Positions 28,401 to 37,763 of a stretch of DNA of 64,000 nt are shown piece after piece. A model generated the notes under the pieces. It made no database searches. It was not told where the DNA came from and worked only from the letters and a program-made list of their open reading frames with translations. A program made the translations under genes and the position numbers. Each line of letters opens with the position of its first letter. Within the stretch, counting starts at the first letter, position 1. Origin of the DNA: Colwellia piezophila ATCC BAA-637 (GTDB lineage: Bacteria > Pseudomonadota > Gammaproteobacteria > Enterobacterales > Alteromonadaceae); NCBI RefSeq assembly GCF_000378625.1, contig NZ_KB905171.1, forward strand, positions 1-64,000, in the 5' to 3' direction.

Positions 28401-28907
28401 TTAAGCTTTGCGATTATCACTGCGCTTTTTTTTACTAACCCAAGCCCATTCCATTTGACATTCAATAGGGCTTTGCCCTGATTCATCTTTAATAATTACC
28501 GACACAAAAACACTGCCCTTTTCTTGCTCATTTATTTGCGCTATTTGCTCATCCGATAATGTCGCTACTGCATGCAAGCCACCCTGCATACGTCGTTGGT
28601 AACTGACCTGCATAGACTTTAATAACGGCAGCTTAGAATCAGGTACGTTCATGCCGAAAACTATACCCGTTGCTGACTCGGCTAATACCGCAGCGGCAAT
28701 AGCATGAATGCCGCCAATATGATTTTGTACTGACTTTTTATTGGCTAAGGATATCTGTGTTTTTTTAGGGGTAATTTCCTCAATGACAATACCTGTGGTA
28801 CCTGCAAATTTTACTTTGCTAGAAAATAATTTAGTTAACAGGAATGAGCGTAAAAATACTGGGAATTTATTAACCTTGCTAATGATGGTACTGAACTTGT
28901 TGGCCAT
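28401..28907 (-). CDS. DUF4442-like hotdog-fold protein (thioesterase-like)
   Basis: A 168-residue protein with the HIGGIHAIAAAVLAESATG helix-turn typical of hotdog-fold thioesterases of the DUF4442 group, followed by MNVPDSKLPLLKSMQVSYQRRMQGGLHAVATL beta strands. The substrate is unknown; acyl-CoA or acyl-ACP is likely from the fold. It lies between the kinase homologue and a DUF523 gene on the same strand. Confidence 0.8.
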   Translation of the reverse strand: MANKFSTIISKVNKFPVFLRSFLLTKLFSSKVKFAGTTGIVIEEITPKKTQISLANKKSVQNHIGGIHAIAAAVLAESATGIVFGMNVPDSKLPLLKSMQVSYQRRMQGGLHAVATLSDEQIAQINEQEKGSVFVSVIIKDESGQSPIECQMEWAWVSKKKRSDNRKA

Positions 28908-28954
28908 AGAATTATCCTTTGAATGCTACCAAAACGTCTAATTCATTATGCACA

Positions 28955-29452
28955 CTAACTGGTCTGATCACTAGCCTTTATTTGCTCAGCCAATGCGGTA
29001 ATAGAGTCTTCACTATAAACCTTAATACCGTGCTGACGTAGCAGTTTAGTGGTAACTCCTGCTCCGCTAATCTTTTGTTGAGAAAAAGTACCATCGTAAA
29101 TAGTAGTACTGCCACACGATGGGCTAGATTCTTTTAATAGCGCAAACTCTATATTATGTTGCTGACATAACTTCAACGCTTGTTGAGCGCCTTGATTGAA
29201 TTTTTCCGTTACATCACTGCCGTCAACGGTAATGACCTTGCCACTAACTAAATTAATTTCAGCGGCTGGCCTTGGCACAGGTAAGCCAGAAATGACTTCT
29301 GGACAGATAGAGATCAAACGACCTTGTTGCTGCCACAAAGTCAGTAATTCATTTATCAATGGCTTGATTTCACCGTTGTAGCGAACTCGTTGCCCTAAGA
29401 AGCAACCACTGATCAAAATTTTACCAAGGGGTTGGAGATTACTAACCATCAT
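28955..29452 (-). CDS. DUF523 family protein
   Basis: A 165-residue protein with DUF523 motifs: ISGCFLGQRVRYNG (about 14-27), CPEVISGLPVPRPAAEI and LLKESSPSCGS. Conserved cysteines in CFLG, CPE and SCGS suggest metal or cluster binding. The biochemical role is not established. Its ATG overlaps the stop of the upstream small gene (ATGA), so the two are translationally coupled. Confidence 0.92.
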   Translation of the reverse strand: MMVSNLQPLGKILISGCFLGQRVRYNGEIKPLINELLTLWQQQGRLISICPEVISGLPVPRPAAEINLVSGKVITVDGSDVTEKFNQGAQQALKLCQQHNIEFALLKESSPSCGSTTIYDGTFSQQKISGAGVTTKLLRQHGIKVYSEDSITALAEQIKASDQTS

Positions 29453-29760
29453 TTAATTAACTCGGAATATAATTTAGCTAAACACTCTGCTTTTTCATTA
29501 TCTTGCCCCTCAAACCAGCAGGATTGACTATAGTAGTCAAAATTTAATATCAGGTAATACCCCTGCCAACTAAAACGGATATTCTCTCGATCTGCACCGG
29601 TTATTTTCTCTTGTATAATCACTGATGAGAGCAATGAGAGGATTGACTCAGTGAGTCTTGCGATATCTTCTTGATACCATTCAACTTCAAACCTTAGGTT
29701 CAGATGATCTACTTGCAGTGTTATTGATAAAGGGTTTTGCTGTGTTATTAAAATAGGCAT
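29449..29760 (-). CDS. Small conserved protein, possibly DUF3630
   Basis: A 103-residue protein without signal or membrane segments. The C-terminal half has GYYLILNFDYYSQSCWFEG, which resembles the small alteromonad DUF3630 family as I recall it; that assignment is tentative. It overlaps the DUF523 gene by 4 bases (ATGA), indicating a two-gene operon. Confidence 0.7.
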   Translation of the reverse strand: MPILITQQNPLSITLQVDHLNLRFEVEWYQEDIARLTESILSLLSSVIIQEKITGADRENIRFSWQGYYLILNFDYYSQSCWFEGQDNEKAECLAKLYSELIK

Positions 29761-29961
29761 GATAAACCGTTTAATTTGGGCAGATATATCGCTAATTATA
29801 CGACGAAACTTTGTTGTTAATCATCGGTTTTAACAAAAAAACCAACGACAAGTTAGTTTATTTTCAATATACTCATATTAGAATTTTATCTTTGTAACCC
29901 CTGTACGTTTTATGCATTTTACCTTGGTTACAAATAACTTTAAACCAAAGAGAGTGAAACT

Positions 29962-30264
29962 ATGAATAAACTTATGCTTGCTGTTGCTACAGCAGCGGTT
30001 ATGATGGCATCTCCTGTATTTGCTGGCGACGCAGCGGCTGGTAAAGCAAAATCAGCTATGTGTGCGGCTTGTCACGGTGCTATGGGTATCTCTGCTGTAC
30101 CAACTTACCCTAATTTAGCGGGCCAAAAAGAAGCTTACCTGGCCAAGCAACTTAAAGACTTTAAATCAGGCAAACGTAATGACCCTACTATGAAAGGTAT
30201 GGTTATGGCACTTTCTGCTACTGATATAGATAACTTAGCCGCTTACTACGCGGCAATGAAATAA
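29962..30264 (+). CDS. Periplasmic cytochrome c553-type electron carrier
   Basis: A 100-residue protein with a signal peptide cleaved after VFA (residue 21). Heme attachment motif CAACH (34-38), GLAG-like [16 protein letters not shown] and the probable axial methionine in [11 protein letters not shown] are the features of class I c553/c4-like single-heme cytochromes. It should carry electrons between periplasmic redox partners. It is monocistronic, with a strong terminator. Confidence 0.93.
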   Translation: MNKLMLAVATAAVMMASPVFAGDAAAGKAKSAMCAACHGAMGISAVPTYPNLAGQKEAYLAKQLKDFKSGKRNDPTMKGMVMALSATDIDNLAAYYAAMK

Positions 30265-30291
30265 GCTTTAGCTTTTTCAAGTCCTGATACA

Positions 30292-30326
30292 AACCCCAGT
30301 TTAACTTGATTAAACTGGGGTTTTTT
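30292..30326 (+). terminator. Intrinsic terminator of the cytochrome gene
   Basis: A 13-bp perfect stem (AACCCCAGTTTAA and complement) with a 5-nt loop, followed by a T run, 28 bases after the stop. Confidence 0.95.
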
Positions 30327-30440
30327 ATTTACCTTAGTACCGGGTTTTTCAATTTCACTTTCGTGCTTCACACCCCATATAATGAAATTTTTTCGTATAG
30401 CTAACCGCTAATGTAGCCGCTTGATATATCGACTAAGCCA

Positions 30441-33185
30441 TTATAACTGTGCATTTAACAGGGCTTTTTTCTCAGTTTGTTTATCCGTTTTTGGAGAAGT
30501 TTTGCTTAATAAGTCTTTTGCTTCATTACCTCGACTGTTAGCAATAAGCACTTCAACATAGTTAAGTAGGATATCAATATCCTTCCCCTTTGCTAATTTA
30601 AAAGCTTTACTGGCATACTTTAAGGCTCCTTGCTTATCACCTGACTTAAGTAAAACCTTAGCGTAAGTATCCGCAACATTTGGGATGTGTGGCGCTAAGG
30701 AGAAGGCTTCTTTGGCATGCATAAGTGCTTTATCCATATTACTTTGCTCTAAGAACAACCACGCTAAATTGTTATGGGCAACCACATTGCTTGGTTGCCT
30801 CTTTATGACTTCACCATAAACTGCAATAGCTTTGTTGGTATCACTGTCTAAATAGATGCCCGCCAACATAGTTTTAATACGGTTCTCATGAGGTTCAATG
30901 GTTAAATAATGCTCCAACACTTTTACTGCGTTAGTTTGCTCTTCATTACCCAAATAAGCTCCAGCGAGATATACGGCATTGTGACTACTGGGATAAATTT
31001 TATAAAACTGGGTTAATTTTGGTATCGCTTGAGTATACTCTTCTTCTAATAAGTATATTCTACCTTGTAAGCCCTGCTTTAAAGCCTCATTAATATTCGC
31101 TACCGCTAATTTTTTATAAAGTTTTTTTGCTGGGATAATCTGTTGGCTATTAAGCAATAACTGCATATTTATCAGTTGTAAGACTAAATTATCTTTATGG
31201 TAAGCTAAGCCGCGTTTAACGACGCTTAACGCTCGTTCATTATGCCCACTATTAGCATGTAAATCGGCCAATAAAATGACTGGTTCAATATGGTATGGTC
31301 TGGCTTTTAACCAAGCTTCTAAGCCGGATTCAACTTTCTTAATATCATTTTGTCTTTGAGAATTAAATACCGTTAACTTCCAATACCGCTTAGGTAAGTT
31401 AGGGGTATCCTGTAAATCAAGAAGTAAACTCTCTGCTTGTTTATATTGCGCCAAAGTCACCATAGCTTCGGTCACTAATATTGCTTTTTTAATGTCTGTT
31501 TTATCTGCTTGGTAGGCTGCTTGCAATTTTGCTAACGCCATTTCATTTCGATAGATACCAAAATAGTGCCTTAACACTTTATTATTGCTGGGCGTCAAGG
31601 TAATTAAATAATCAACTCTTTGCTTACTCAAGACTTCATTTTCTTGTAAGCGAGCAGATCTGAGTTGTTCTGTTAACGCGAAAATATTGTCAGGCTCTAA
31701 CAATAAGCTTTGTTTTAGTGATTGCTCAGCTTGTTGATAATTTTTTTCTTTAATAGCTATGCTTGCCATTAAGTTATAACCACCCGCTTTATCCGAATAT
31801 TTTTGTTGCCATTTAGTCGCTATAACTCGTGCTTTTTCAATATCATTTTTTTGTAGCGATGCAAATGCCAATGCTAACTCAGCTTCAATAAATTCCGGGT
31901 CAAGTATTACTGCAGCTTGCAAATTTTGTAAGCCTGAAGGGTCATTCATCATTAACTTTAAAATACCCTGTCTAGCCGCATCACTTGCATTATTGGCACT
32001 GGCACTTTCATTTTTTTCGAGTAACTTCCTTGCTTCATCTGTTGCACCTAACTCCAAAAGTTTATAGCTTAATGATGAGATGAATTTTGCATCCCCTGCT
32101 TGGTCTGGGTCAAAATCACCAATAGTCGCATTGATTTCTTCAACTAAGCCTAGCTCTAACTGAGTAACAGCCAACATACGTCTTGCTTGATGAATTTTTG
32201 GCAGGTATTCCACTATCGGCGATAAATGATGATAACTCTGTTGCCAATTTTTTAAATAGAAAGCACTTGCGCCCGCCACTAGCTTTAAATTAAATGGATT
32301 GAAATTTGCCGACAATGCTCGTTCAGCATGCTCACTTGCTTGGTCAAAATTTTTGCTGTTGAACGCCACCATGGCTTTTATGTAATTAGCAAAAGGTTGA
32401 CTCGGAATTTTGGCGAGTATGGCATCTGCATACTTTTCAGCTTCCGCATGTTGATCGGATTTAAGTAGCGCATCGGCTAATAGTAATTGCACAATACCCG
32501 ATCGGGGTTGTAAATCTAAATACCTCTTAAAGCTAATGGCAGCTTGTTGGTAATCTTTAGTAACTACTCCAACTTTCCCTTGCAACATAATGGCATCAAC
32601 TTGCTTAGGATCTATGGTTAATATCCGTGAAATTAACACGCTCACTTCATCAAAATTATTCTCAGTAAACTGTAGGTAAGCCAAAGCTAACATACTATAT
32701 AAACTTTGTTGCGAGAGTGATTGTGCCAGGGTGACACTGGTTTTCGCCTGTTCGTTTTGCTCGCTACGTAATGCCGCTAGCGTTTTATAAGCTAAGTAAT
32801 GACTTTGTTCCTCGTTGGCAAGTTCACTAGCTGACTCACTTAAAGCCAAAACCTCTGCATCGCTATCCGTTAAAATATAAGCTCGTGCCAGTAAGGGTAA
32901 TACTTTATTGTCGGCATATTTAAGCTGTTGAGCTCGTTCTAACTCTTTTACCGCCAAGACGCCATCACCTAAATTCAGATAAATTTGACCTAATAAAAAC
33001 CGTGCTTCAGCATTTTTACTATCGGCGCGAATAACATTTTTTAACTCAATAATACTTTCATTGATTTTATTTTCACTCAGATAATTTTTTGCATTCGCTA
33101 AATGCGATTCAACAGAGACTTGCTCACTACAAGCGCTTATGGCCAGTGCAAGACTAAAGCAGAGAAAAGTGTTTACAAATTTCAT
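30441..33185 (-). CDS. prsT: PEP-CTERM/exosortase-type TPR lipoprotein PrsT
   Basis: A 914-residue lipoprotein (lipobox ISAC near residue 19) made almost wholly of tetratricopeptide repeats from about residue 27 to 895. Its start (HLANAKNYLSENKINESIIELKNVIRADSKNAEARFLLGQIYL) is characteristic of the PrsT family, which accompanies exosortase and exopolysaccharide loci. It is likely at the outer or inner membrane facing the periplasm, acting as an assembly scaffold. It is the last gene of the polysaccharide locus, about 140 bases after the WecB-WecC fusion. Confidence 0.85.
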   Translation of the reverse strand: MKFVNTFLCFSLALAISACSEQVSVESHLANAKNYLSENKINESIIELKNVIRADSKNAEARFLLGQIYLNLGDGVLAVKELERAQQLKYADNKVLPLLARAYILTDSDAEVLALSESASELANEEQSHYLAYKTLAALRSEQNEQAKTSVTLAQSLSQQSLYSMLALAYLQFTENNFDEVSVLISRILTIDPKQVDAIMLQGKVGVVTKDYQQAAISFKRYLDLQPRSGIVQLLLADALLKSDQHAEAEKYADAILAKIPSQPFANYIKAMVAFNSKNFDQASEHAERALSANFNPFNLKLVAGASAFYLKNWQQSYHHLSPIVEYLPKIHQARRMLAVTQLELGLVEEINATIGDFDPDQAGDAKFISSLSYKLLELGATDEARKLLEKNESASANNASDAARQGILKLMMNDPSGLQNLQAAVILDPEFIEAELALAFASLQKNDIEKARVIATKWQQKYSDKAGGYNLMASIAIKEKNYQQAEQSLKQSLLLEPDNIFALTEQLRSARLQENEVLSKQRVDYLITLTPSNNKVLRHYFGIYRNEMALAKLQAAYQADKTDIKKAILVTEAMVTLAQYKQAESLLLDLQDTPNLPKRYWKLTVFNSQRQNDIKKVESGLEAWLKARPYHIEPVILLADLHANSGHNERALSVVKRGLAYHKDNLVLQLINMQLLLNSQQIIPAKKLYKKLAVANINEALKQGLQGRIYLLEEEYTQAIPKLTQFYKIYPSSHNAVYLAGAYLGNEEQTNAVKVLEHYLTIEPHENRIKTMLAGIYLDSDTNKAIAVYGEVIKRQPSNVVAHNNLAWLFLEQSNMDKALMHAKEAFSLAPHIPNVADTYAKVLLKSGDKQGALKYASKAFKLAKGKDIDILLNYVEVLIANSRGNEAKDLLSKTSPKTDKQTEKKALLNAQL

Positions 33186-33326
33186 TTCGAACTTCCTTTA
33201 ACGATTATTATTGATTGATTACATTGAGGTAGTGCATTGAGGTATAGCACTTAAAATCTTATTTGATAGCCATTTGACGATTTTTAACTAAAGCCTATTG
33301 GCAATAATGCTAATAGGTTTTTTATT

Positions 33327-35609
33327 TTATGCCCGGGTGTTTAGCAATCGACTCGATAGACTCAGATTGCTATAGCACTCATGGTCGGTAACCAAAATTA
33401 AAATATCAGCCCAGTTATCTATATCAGTAATAGTTTCCTGACGGTCACAGTGCCAGTGATGTACAAAGGGATCATGGTAGTTAACCTCAACGCCGGCTTT
33501 CTTAAAGTGTTCCATAATGGCATCCGCAGGAGATTCACGACAATCATCGACATTGGCTTTATATGCCACCCCTAAAATCCCTACTTTTTTACCTGCAACG
33601 CTACCTTTTACCTCCACCAATAATGCCAGGGCTTGCTCGGCGACTAAATTTGGGCGCTTATCATTAATAGCGCGAGCCAAACGAACAAACTCACCAGCCC
33701 TAGTGTTTTCAACTAAGAACCAAGGGTCAATCGGAATACAGTGGCCGCCCACACCAGGGCCGGGCGATAACACATTTACTCTAGGATGACGATTAGCTAG
33801 ACGTATGACTTCATGGACATCAACTGCTAGTTCGGCACAAATTTGTGATAATTCATTGGCAAAGGCAATACCTACATCACGTGAGGTGTTTTCAACTAAT
33901 TTAATACACTCTGCCGTAGTTAGGTCTGTTAGAAACACCTCTCCTTTGACAAAGCTTTGGTAAATCGTTTTAACTTTCTGTTGTGCTTTAGGGTTTGCGG
34001 CACCGATAATACGGTCGTTATGTACAAGCTCATATAAGGTTTGCCCCGGAATGGCGCGCTCTGGACAATGAACAACATCAATCGTTAAACCCGCATCAGC
34101 AAAGCGTTGCACTATCGCTAAACTTGTTTTAGGTGAAATGGTCGATTCGATAATTACGGTTTGACCATTTTTAGCCACTTGCGCAATAGCATCAACCGCG
34201 CTAAACACATAACTAAGGTCACAGCTGTTATTTTTATGGGGGGTGGGCACAGCGATTAAATAGCTTTCACTTACCGGTACTTCACTACTCGCTTTTAAGA
34301 AACCCTGAGCAACAACTTTAGTGATGAGATCAGCTAAACCCGCTTCATCAAACGGACATTGTGCTTTATTAATTGCCGCCACTTTATCGCTATTTAAATC
34401 AACACCAGTGACACTGTAACCCGCCTGAGCCAGTAAACTTGCAATAGGTAAGCCCATATAGCCCATACCAATGACACTTATGCTCTCATTTTTAGCGATA
34501 ACTTCATCTGCAAGAGTATTAGGTACCGCTTGAGTGATAATATCTAAAATAGCCTCCGCCACATGACCATCGCCAAAAGGGTTATCCCAGTTGAAACGAT
34601 CGGTATCACTAGCAAGCCAGGTCTTTGCTGCCGCTAAGGCTTTTTCTGCATCCCGCCCCACTAATATATTTGCGCCTACTTCGATGGATTCTGGCCGTTC
34701 CGTATTTTCACGTAAGGTAATACAAGGTACACCTAACAAACAGGCTTCTTCTTGGATGCCACCTGAGTCGGTTAAAATGAGCTGCGCATGTTTTTGTAAT
34801 TGAATAAAATCTAAGTAGCCAATTGGAGGGATAAGCTTTAAGTAACTGGGTAACGTTATCGAAAACTCTGTTAATTTAGCTTGGGTTCTTGGATGGATTG
34901 GCCAAACAATGGTTTGGTGGTATTGCTGGTGTAATTTATCAAGTAAGGTCAATAATTCTAATAAATTTGCCGAGATATCAACGTTGGCAGCTCTGTGTGC
35001 GGTAATTAAGAAGTACTTATTGGCGGCTATGCCTAAGTCAGACAATATAGTACTGGTGCTAGCTGAAATATCTAAATGCTGAAAGAGCGAGTCTGATACG
35101 GTATTGCCAACAATGAAAATTTTATCAAGAGCAATGCCTTCTTTTGCTAAAATGGCATGTTGATTGGGCCCAACAGCAAATAAATATTCGCTCATATGAT
35201 CGGTTAAAATACGGTTAGTTTCTTCAGGCATAGTACGATCATAACTACGTAAACCAGCCTCAATATGTCCTACCTTGATATCAAGCTTAGATGCCGCTAA
35301 GGCTCCTGATAAAACAGTATTGGTATCCCCTTGAACGAGAACAACATCTGGTTTTTCTTGTAACAGAATCGGCTCTATTTCAATCAAGATGTTACCCGTT
35401 TGATTGCTATGTAAACCCGAGCCAACACCTAAATTGTAATCCGGTGCGGGCAGCTTTAGTTCTTTAAAAAAGATACTATCCATTTCTTGTGAGTAATGTT
35501 GATTTGAATGGATGATAAAATAGGCTATGCCGCGTTTTTTACATTCACGGATAACAGGTGCCATTTTGATTATTTCTGGACGTGTGCCAACGATGATGCC
35601 TATTTTCAT
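33327..35609 (-). CDS. Fused UDP-GlcNAc 2-epimerase / UDP-ManNAc dehydrogenase (WecB-WecC)
   Basis: A single 760-residue frame with two complete enzymes. Residues 1 to about 362 are a non-hydrolysing UDP-GlcNAc 2-epimerase (GTRPEIIKMAPVI; GDTNT; GHIEAGLRS; TDSGGIQEEA). Residues about 376-750 are a UDP-sugar dehydrogenase of the WecC group (GMGYMGLPIA NAD-binding; STISPKTS; ENTSRDVGIAFANELSQI; catalytic Cys624 in GVGGHCIPIDPWF). Together they convert UDP-GlcNAc to UDP-ManNAc uronic acid. The two are normally separate genes, and the fusion would channel UDP-ManNAc. It sits in the polysaccharide/exosortase-A locus. Confidence 0.93.
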   Translation of the reverse strand: MKIGIIVGTRPEIIKMAPVIRECKKRGIAYFIIHSNQHYSQEMDSIFFKELKLPAPDYNLGVGSGLHSNQTGNILIEIEPILLQEKPDVVLVQGDTNTVLSGALAASKLDIKVGHIEAGLRSYDRTMPEETNRILTDHMSEYLFAVGPNQHAILAKEGIALDKIFIVGNTVSDSLFQHLDISASTSTILSDLGIAANKYFLITAHRAANVDISANLLELLTLLDKLHQQYHQTIVWPIHPRTQAKLTEFSITLPSYLKLIPPIGYLDFIQLQKHAQLILTDSGGIQEEACLLGVPCITLRENTERPESIEVGANILVGRDAEKALAAAKTWLASDTDRFNWDNPFGDGHVAEAILDIITQAVPNTLADEVIAKNESISVIGMGYMGLPIASLLAQAGYSVTGVDLNSDKVAAINKAQCPFDEAGLADLITKVVAQGFLKASSEVPVSESYLIAVPTPHKNNSCDLSYVFSAVDAIAQVAKNGQTVIIESTISPKTSLAIVQRFADAGLTIDVVHCPERAIPGQTLYELVHNDRIIGAANPKAQQKVKTIYQSFVKGEVFLTDLTTAECIKLVENTSRDVGIAFANELSQICAELAVDVHEVIRLANRHPRVNVLSPGPGVGGHCIPIDPWFLVENTRAGEFVRLARAINDKRPNLVAEQALALLVEVKGSVAGKKVGILGVAYKANVDDCRESPADAIMEHFKKAGVEVNYHDPFVHHWHCDRQETITDIDNWADILILVTDHECYSNLSLSSRLLNTRA

Positions 35610-35752
35610 TTTATTCCTTAAAGCGGCTAGGTTTATGCCAATGATTAATTAATGCTTAACTTCTTAACTTCTTAACTGCTTAATTAATTGTAATGCAAAT
35701 GTTGGATCACGCAACCTAGCCTCGTTAATTTTCAACGAGAGGCTAACTAACT
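35610..35752. repeat. Short tandem CTTCTTAA-type repeats
   Basis: About 35653-35685 contains three or four imperfect copies of a CTTAACTT/CTTCTTAA unit between hydrolase 1 and the WecB-WecC gene. It is probably slippage-prone spacer; no promoter was identified with confidence. Confidence 0.4.
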
Positions 35753-36613
35753 TTATTTTTCTAAGGCTAAGCAAACCGCCTTTATCAATTGATTTTGTTT
35801 ATCTGAGTGCGAAAAAGTATGATCTGCATGGCTAATTGTTTTTTGTTTTATCGTCTCTCTAGCCGTTACCTCAAACCAATCGTTATTACTTTTCACTAAT
35901 AATTTAAATTCAGCTGCGGTTAAATCATTACCACTGAGTAAAATATCAACTTGACCGGTAAACCCAGCTAAGCCAAAGAGCATTTCCTTTACAAAATCAT
36001 CATCTTTATTAATGCCTTTACCTACTTTACTTTGCTGATAAAAACCGTGGAGCTCGCTAAAAGCTGTTTTTGTGGCTACCTTGCCAGTTAAAAACTTTTG
36101 CCAGAAGCTTTTACTAAAGAAGCGCTTAATATAATAAAAGCGCAGGTAACTTTGTGCTTGGGTGTGCGTTTGCCTTACCCAAGGGTTGACCAAAAACAAC
36201 TGCTTTATTTTATCCTGCTGGGGATTTTCATTGAGATAAAGTAAGATAGCCGATGCGGCATCACATAGGCCCCACAAAGCCCATTCAGTTATCCCTTCAT
36301 GGCGCTGTGCAAAGATATGAATTGCCGCAGCTATATCATTTTGAATGTCCGTAAAGCTACTAAGCTCTCCCTCACTATCACCTGCACCCGTATAATCAAA
36401 GCGAAAAACGGTAATACCCTGCTTGGCTAATGCCCTAGCCAAATGCACAAAGAGTCTATGGCTACCAACACGCGTTTGTGGACCGCCAACAACGATGATT
36501 AGCGCTTTTTTACGCTGCTCTCTGCCGACAGGCGCCGTTTCAGTGCTTGGCAAATGTTCAATAGCAATTAATTGTTTACCATGACTGTTGAAAATAACGC
36601 CTTGCTCTATCAT
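35753..36613 (-). CDS. Exosortase A system-associated hydrolase 1 (alpha/beta fold)
   Basis: A 286-residue alpha/beta hydrolase. GGPQTRVGSHRLFVHLARAL and RFDYTGAGDSEGE are hallmarks of the hydrolase-1 family found only with exosortase-A loci. The nucleophile elbow reads GLCDAAS, so cysteine stands where serine is usual; as I recall this is normal in that family. The frame opens at a TTG at 36616, but the ATG at 36613 is preferred because it makes a TGATG junction with the stop of hydrolase 2. The substrate is unknown. Confidence 0.85.
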   Translation of the reverse strand: MIEQGVIFNSHGKQLIAIEHLPSTETAPVGREQRKKALIIVVGGPQTRVGSHRLFVHLARALAKQGITVFRFDYTGAGDSEGELSSFTDIQNDIAAAIHIFAQRHEGITEWALWGLCDAASAILLYLNENPQQDKIKQLFLVNPWVRQTHTQAQSYLRFYYIKRFFSKSFWQKFLTGKVATKTAFSELHGFYQQSKVGKGINKDDDFVKEMLFGLAGFTGQVDILLSGNDLTAAEFKLLVKSNNDWFEVTARETIKQKTISHADHTFSHSDKQNQLIKAVCLALEK

Positions 36614-37458
36614 CAATTACTCTCTCCTTGCGCTGAGCGTAATTGAGAAAAGACTGCTTGCTCTTGAGTTAAATACGAAGACGAAATGTGTAACGCTGTT
36701 GCTTGCCAAAACTTTACATCATCGACTTGATATAAATATAACTGACTATCTTTTTGGGCGAATGATTGTTGCTGTTTAATTTTAGCTGGGCTCAACGCTT
36801 CGGACGCAGCCTGCCATTCAAACCAATAACAATCGCCATTAAAATCACTTAGCTTAGCTAAAGCTTGCCCGGCTAACTCTTCTAATAACGCGGCTTGCAT
36901 CTGATAACCTGCAATATCAATGGTTTTTTGTTCATTGTCTCCACCGTGCTTAGGGCTACTATTTCTGGTCTGAGAATTTTTAGCCTGAGCATTGCCACTC
37001 AGCTGGGCAGCGAGTGCTAGACGTTTAAACTGTTGCACAAAACGTTTGCCATTAAAGTCCGGCTGTAAAAGTATCAAACCATCAACTTGAGTTAACATTT
37101 CATCAGATAATAGTAATACTGCCGATAAAGCTAAGGAGAGATAAATGGGCTGTGACGAGTGCGCTTTAAGCTCTGCTATTTGCTTAATAATGTCTTGTTG
37201 CCATAGGAGCAAGTTAGCATCCATCAATTCACCGGAACTATCACCCGTGCCGTAGTGATCAAAAACAATAGTTGTTATACCTTGCTGGTAAGCATTGATG
37301 GCTGATCGAGTAATATGGTGGCGAGTTTGATTAGCCTGTTCGAACAATGGTGGGATAAATAACAGATACGCAAACACTTGCTCAGGTGTGCGAATCAACC
37401 TAAATAACGGCCCTTTCGTGCCTTGATAAAACTCAACAGCTGTTGAGAGCTTAGCCAA
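36613..37458 (-). CDS. Exosortase A system-associated hydrolase 2 (alpha/beta fold)
   Basis: A 281-residue protein with FIPPLFEQANQTRHH near residue 35 and VFDHYGTGDSSGELMDAN (about 75-95), the pattern of the hydrolase-2 family of exosortase-A loci (PPFAEEMNKSR and DLxGxGDSSG). The usual nucleophile elbow is not clear (LSLALSAVLLL), so catalysis is uncertain. It is coupled to hydrolase 1 by a TGATG overlap, and 5 bases separate it from the ACP gene. Confidence 0.8.
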   Translation of the reverse strand: MAKLSTAVEFYQGTKGPLFRLIRTPEQVFAYLLFIPPLFEQANQTRHHITRSAINAYQQGITTIVFDHYGTGDSSGELMDANLLLWQQDIIKQIAELKAHSSQPIYLSLALSAVLLLSDEMLTQVDGLILLQPDFNGKRFVQQFKRLALAAQLSGNAQAKNSQTRNSSPKHGGDNEQKTIDIAGYQMQAALLEELAGQALAKLSDFNGDCYWFEWQAASEALSPAKIKQQQSFAQKDSQLYLYQVDDVKFWQATALHISSSYLTQEQAVFSQLRSAQGESN

Positions 37459-37463
37459 AATGC

Positions 37464-37763
37464 TTAACTACGCTCTAGCACTAATTCAGTTAAACTCGCT
37501 ACAGAAGCAAAATTATTAGCGCTGATATCGTCATCATCAAGTGTTATATCAAAATGCGCTTCTATTTCACCAATTAAGGTGACTAATGCCATGGAATCAA
37601 ACTCAGCAATAGCGCCAAATAATTCTGTCTCCGCATGCCAAAAATCATCTTGATAGTTTGGAATGATACCGATAAGTAACTTGATCAACTGCGCGCTCGT
37701 TTGTGTAACTTTGCGCTCGGTAACTTGCTCGGTAACTATTTCGATACTAGGTGCAGAAGTCAT
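37464..37763 (-). CDS. Acyl carrier protein of the exosortase-A locus
   Basis: A 99-residue acyl carrier protein. The phosphopantetheine serine is Ser57 in FDSMALVTLIGEIE, where DSM replaces the usual DSL. The acidic C-terminal helix (LDDDDISANNFASV) fits. ACPs of this kind accompany an acyl-CoA ligase and a decarboxylase in exosortase-A loci; those two are not in this window. Its ATG shares one base with the stop of the upstream acyltransferase (TAATG). Confidence 0.88.
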   Translation of the reverse strand: MTSAPSIEIVTEQVTERKVTQTSAQLIKLLIGIIPNYQDDFWHAETELFGAIAEFDSMALVTLIGEIEAHFDITLDDDDISANNFASVASLTELVLERS

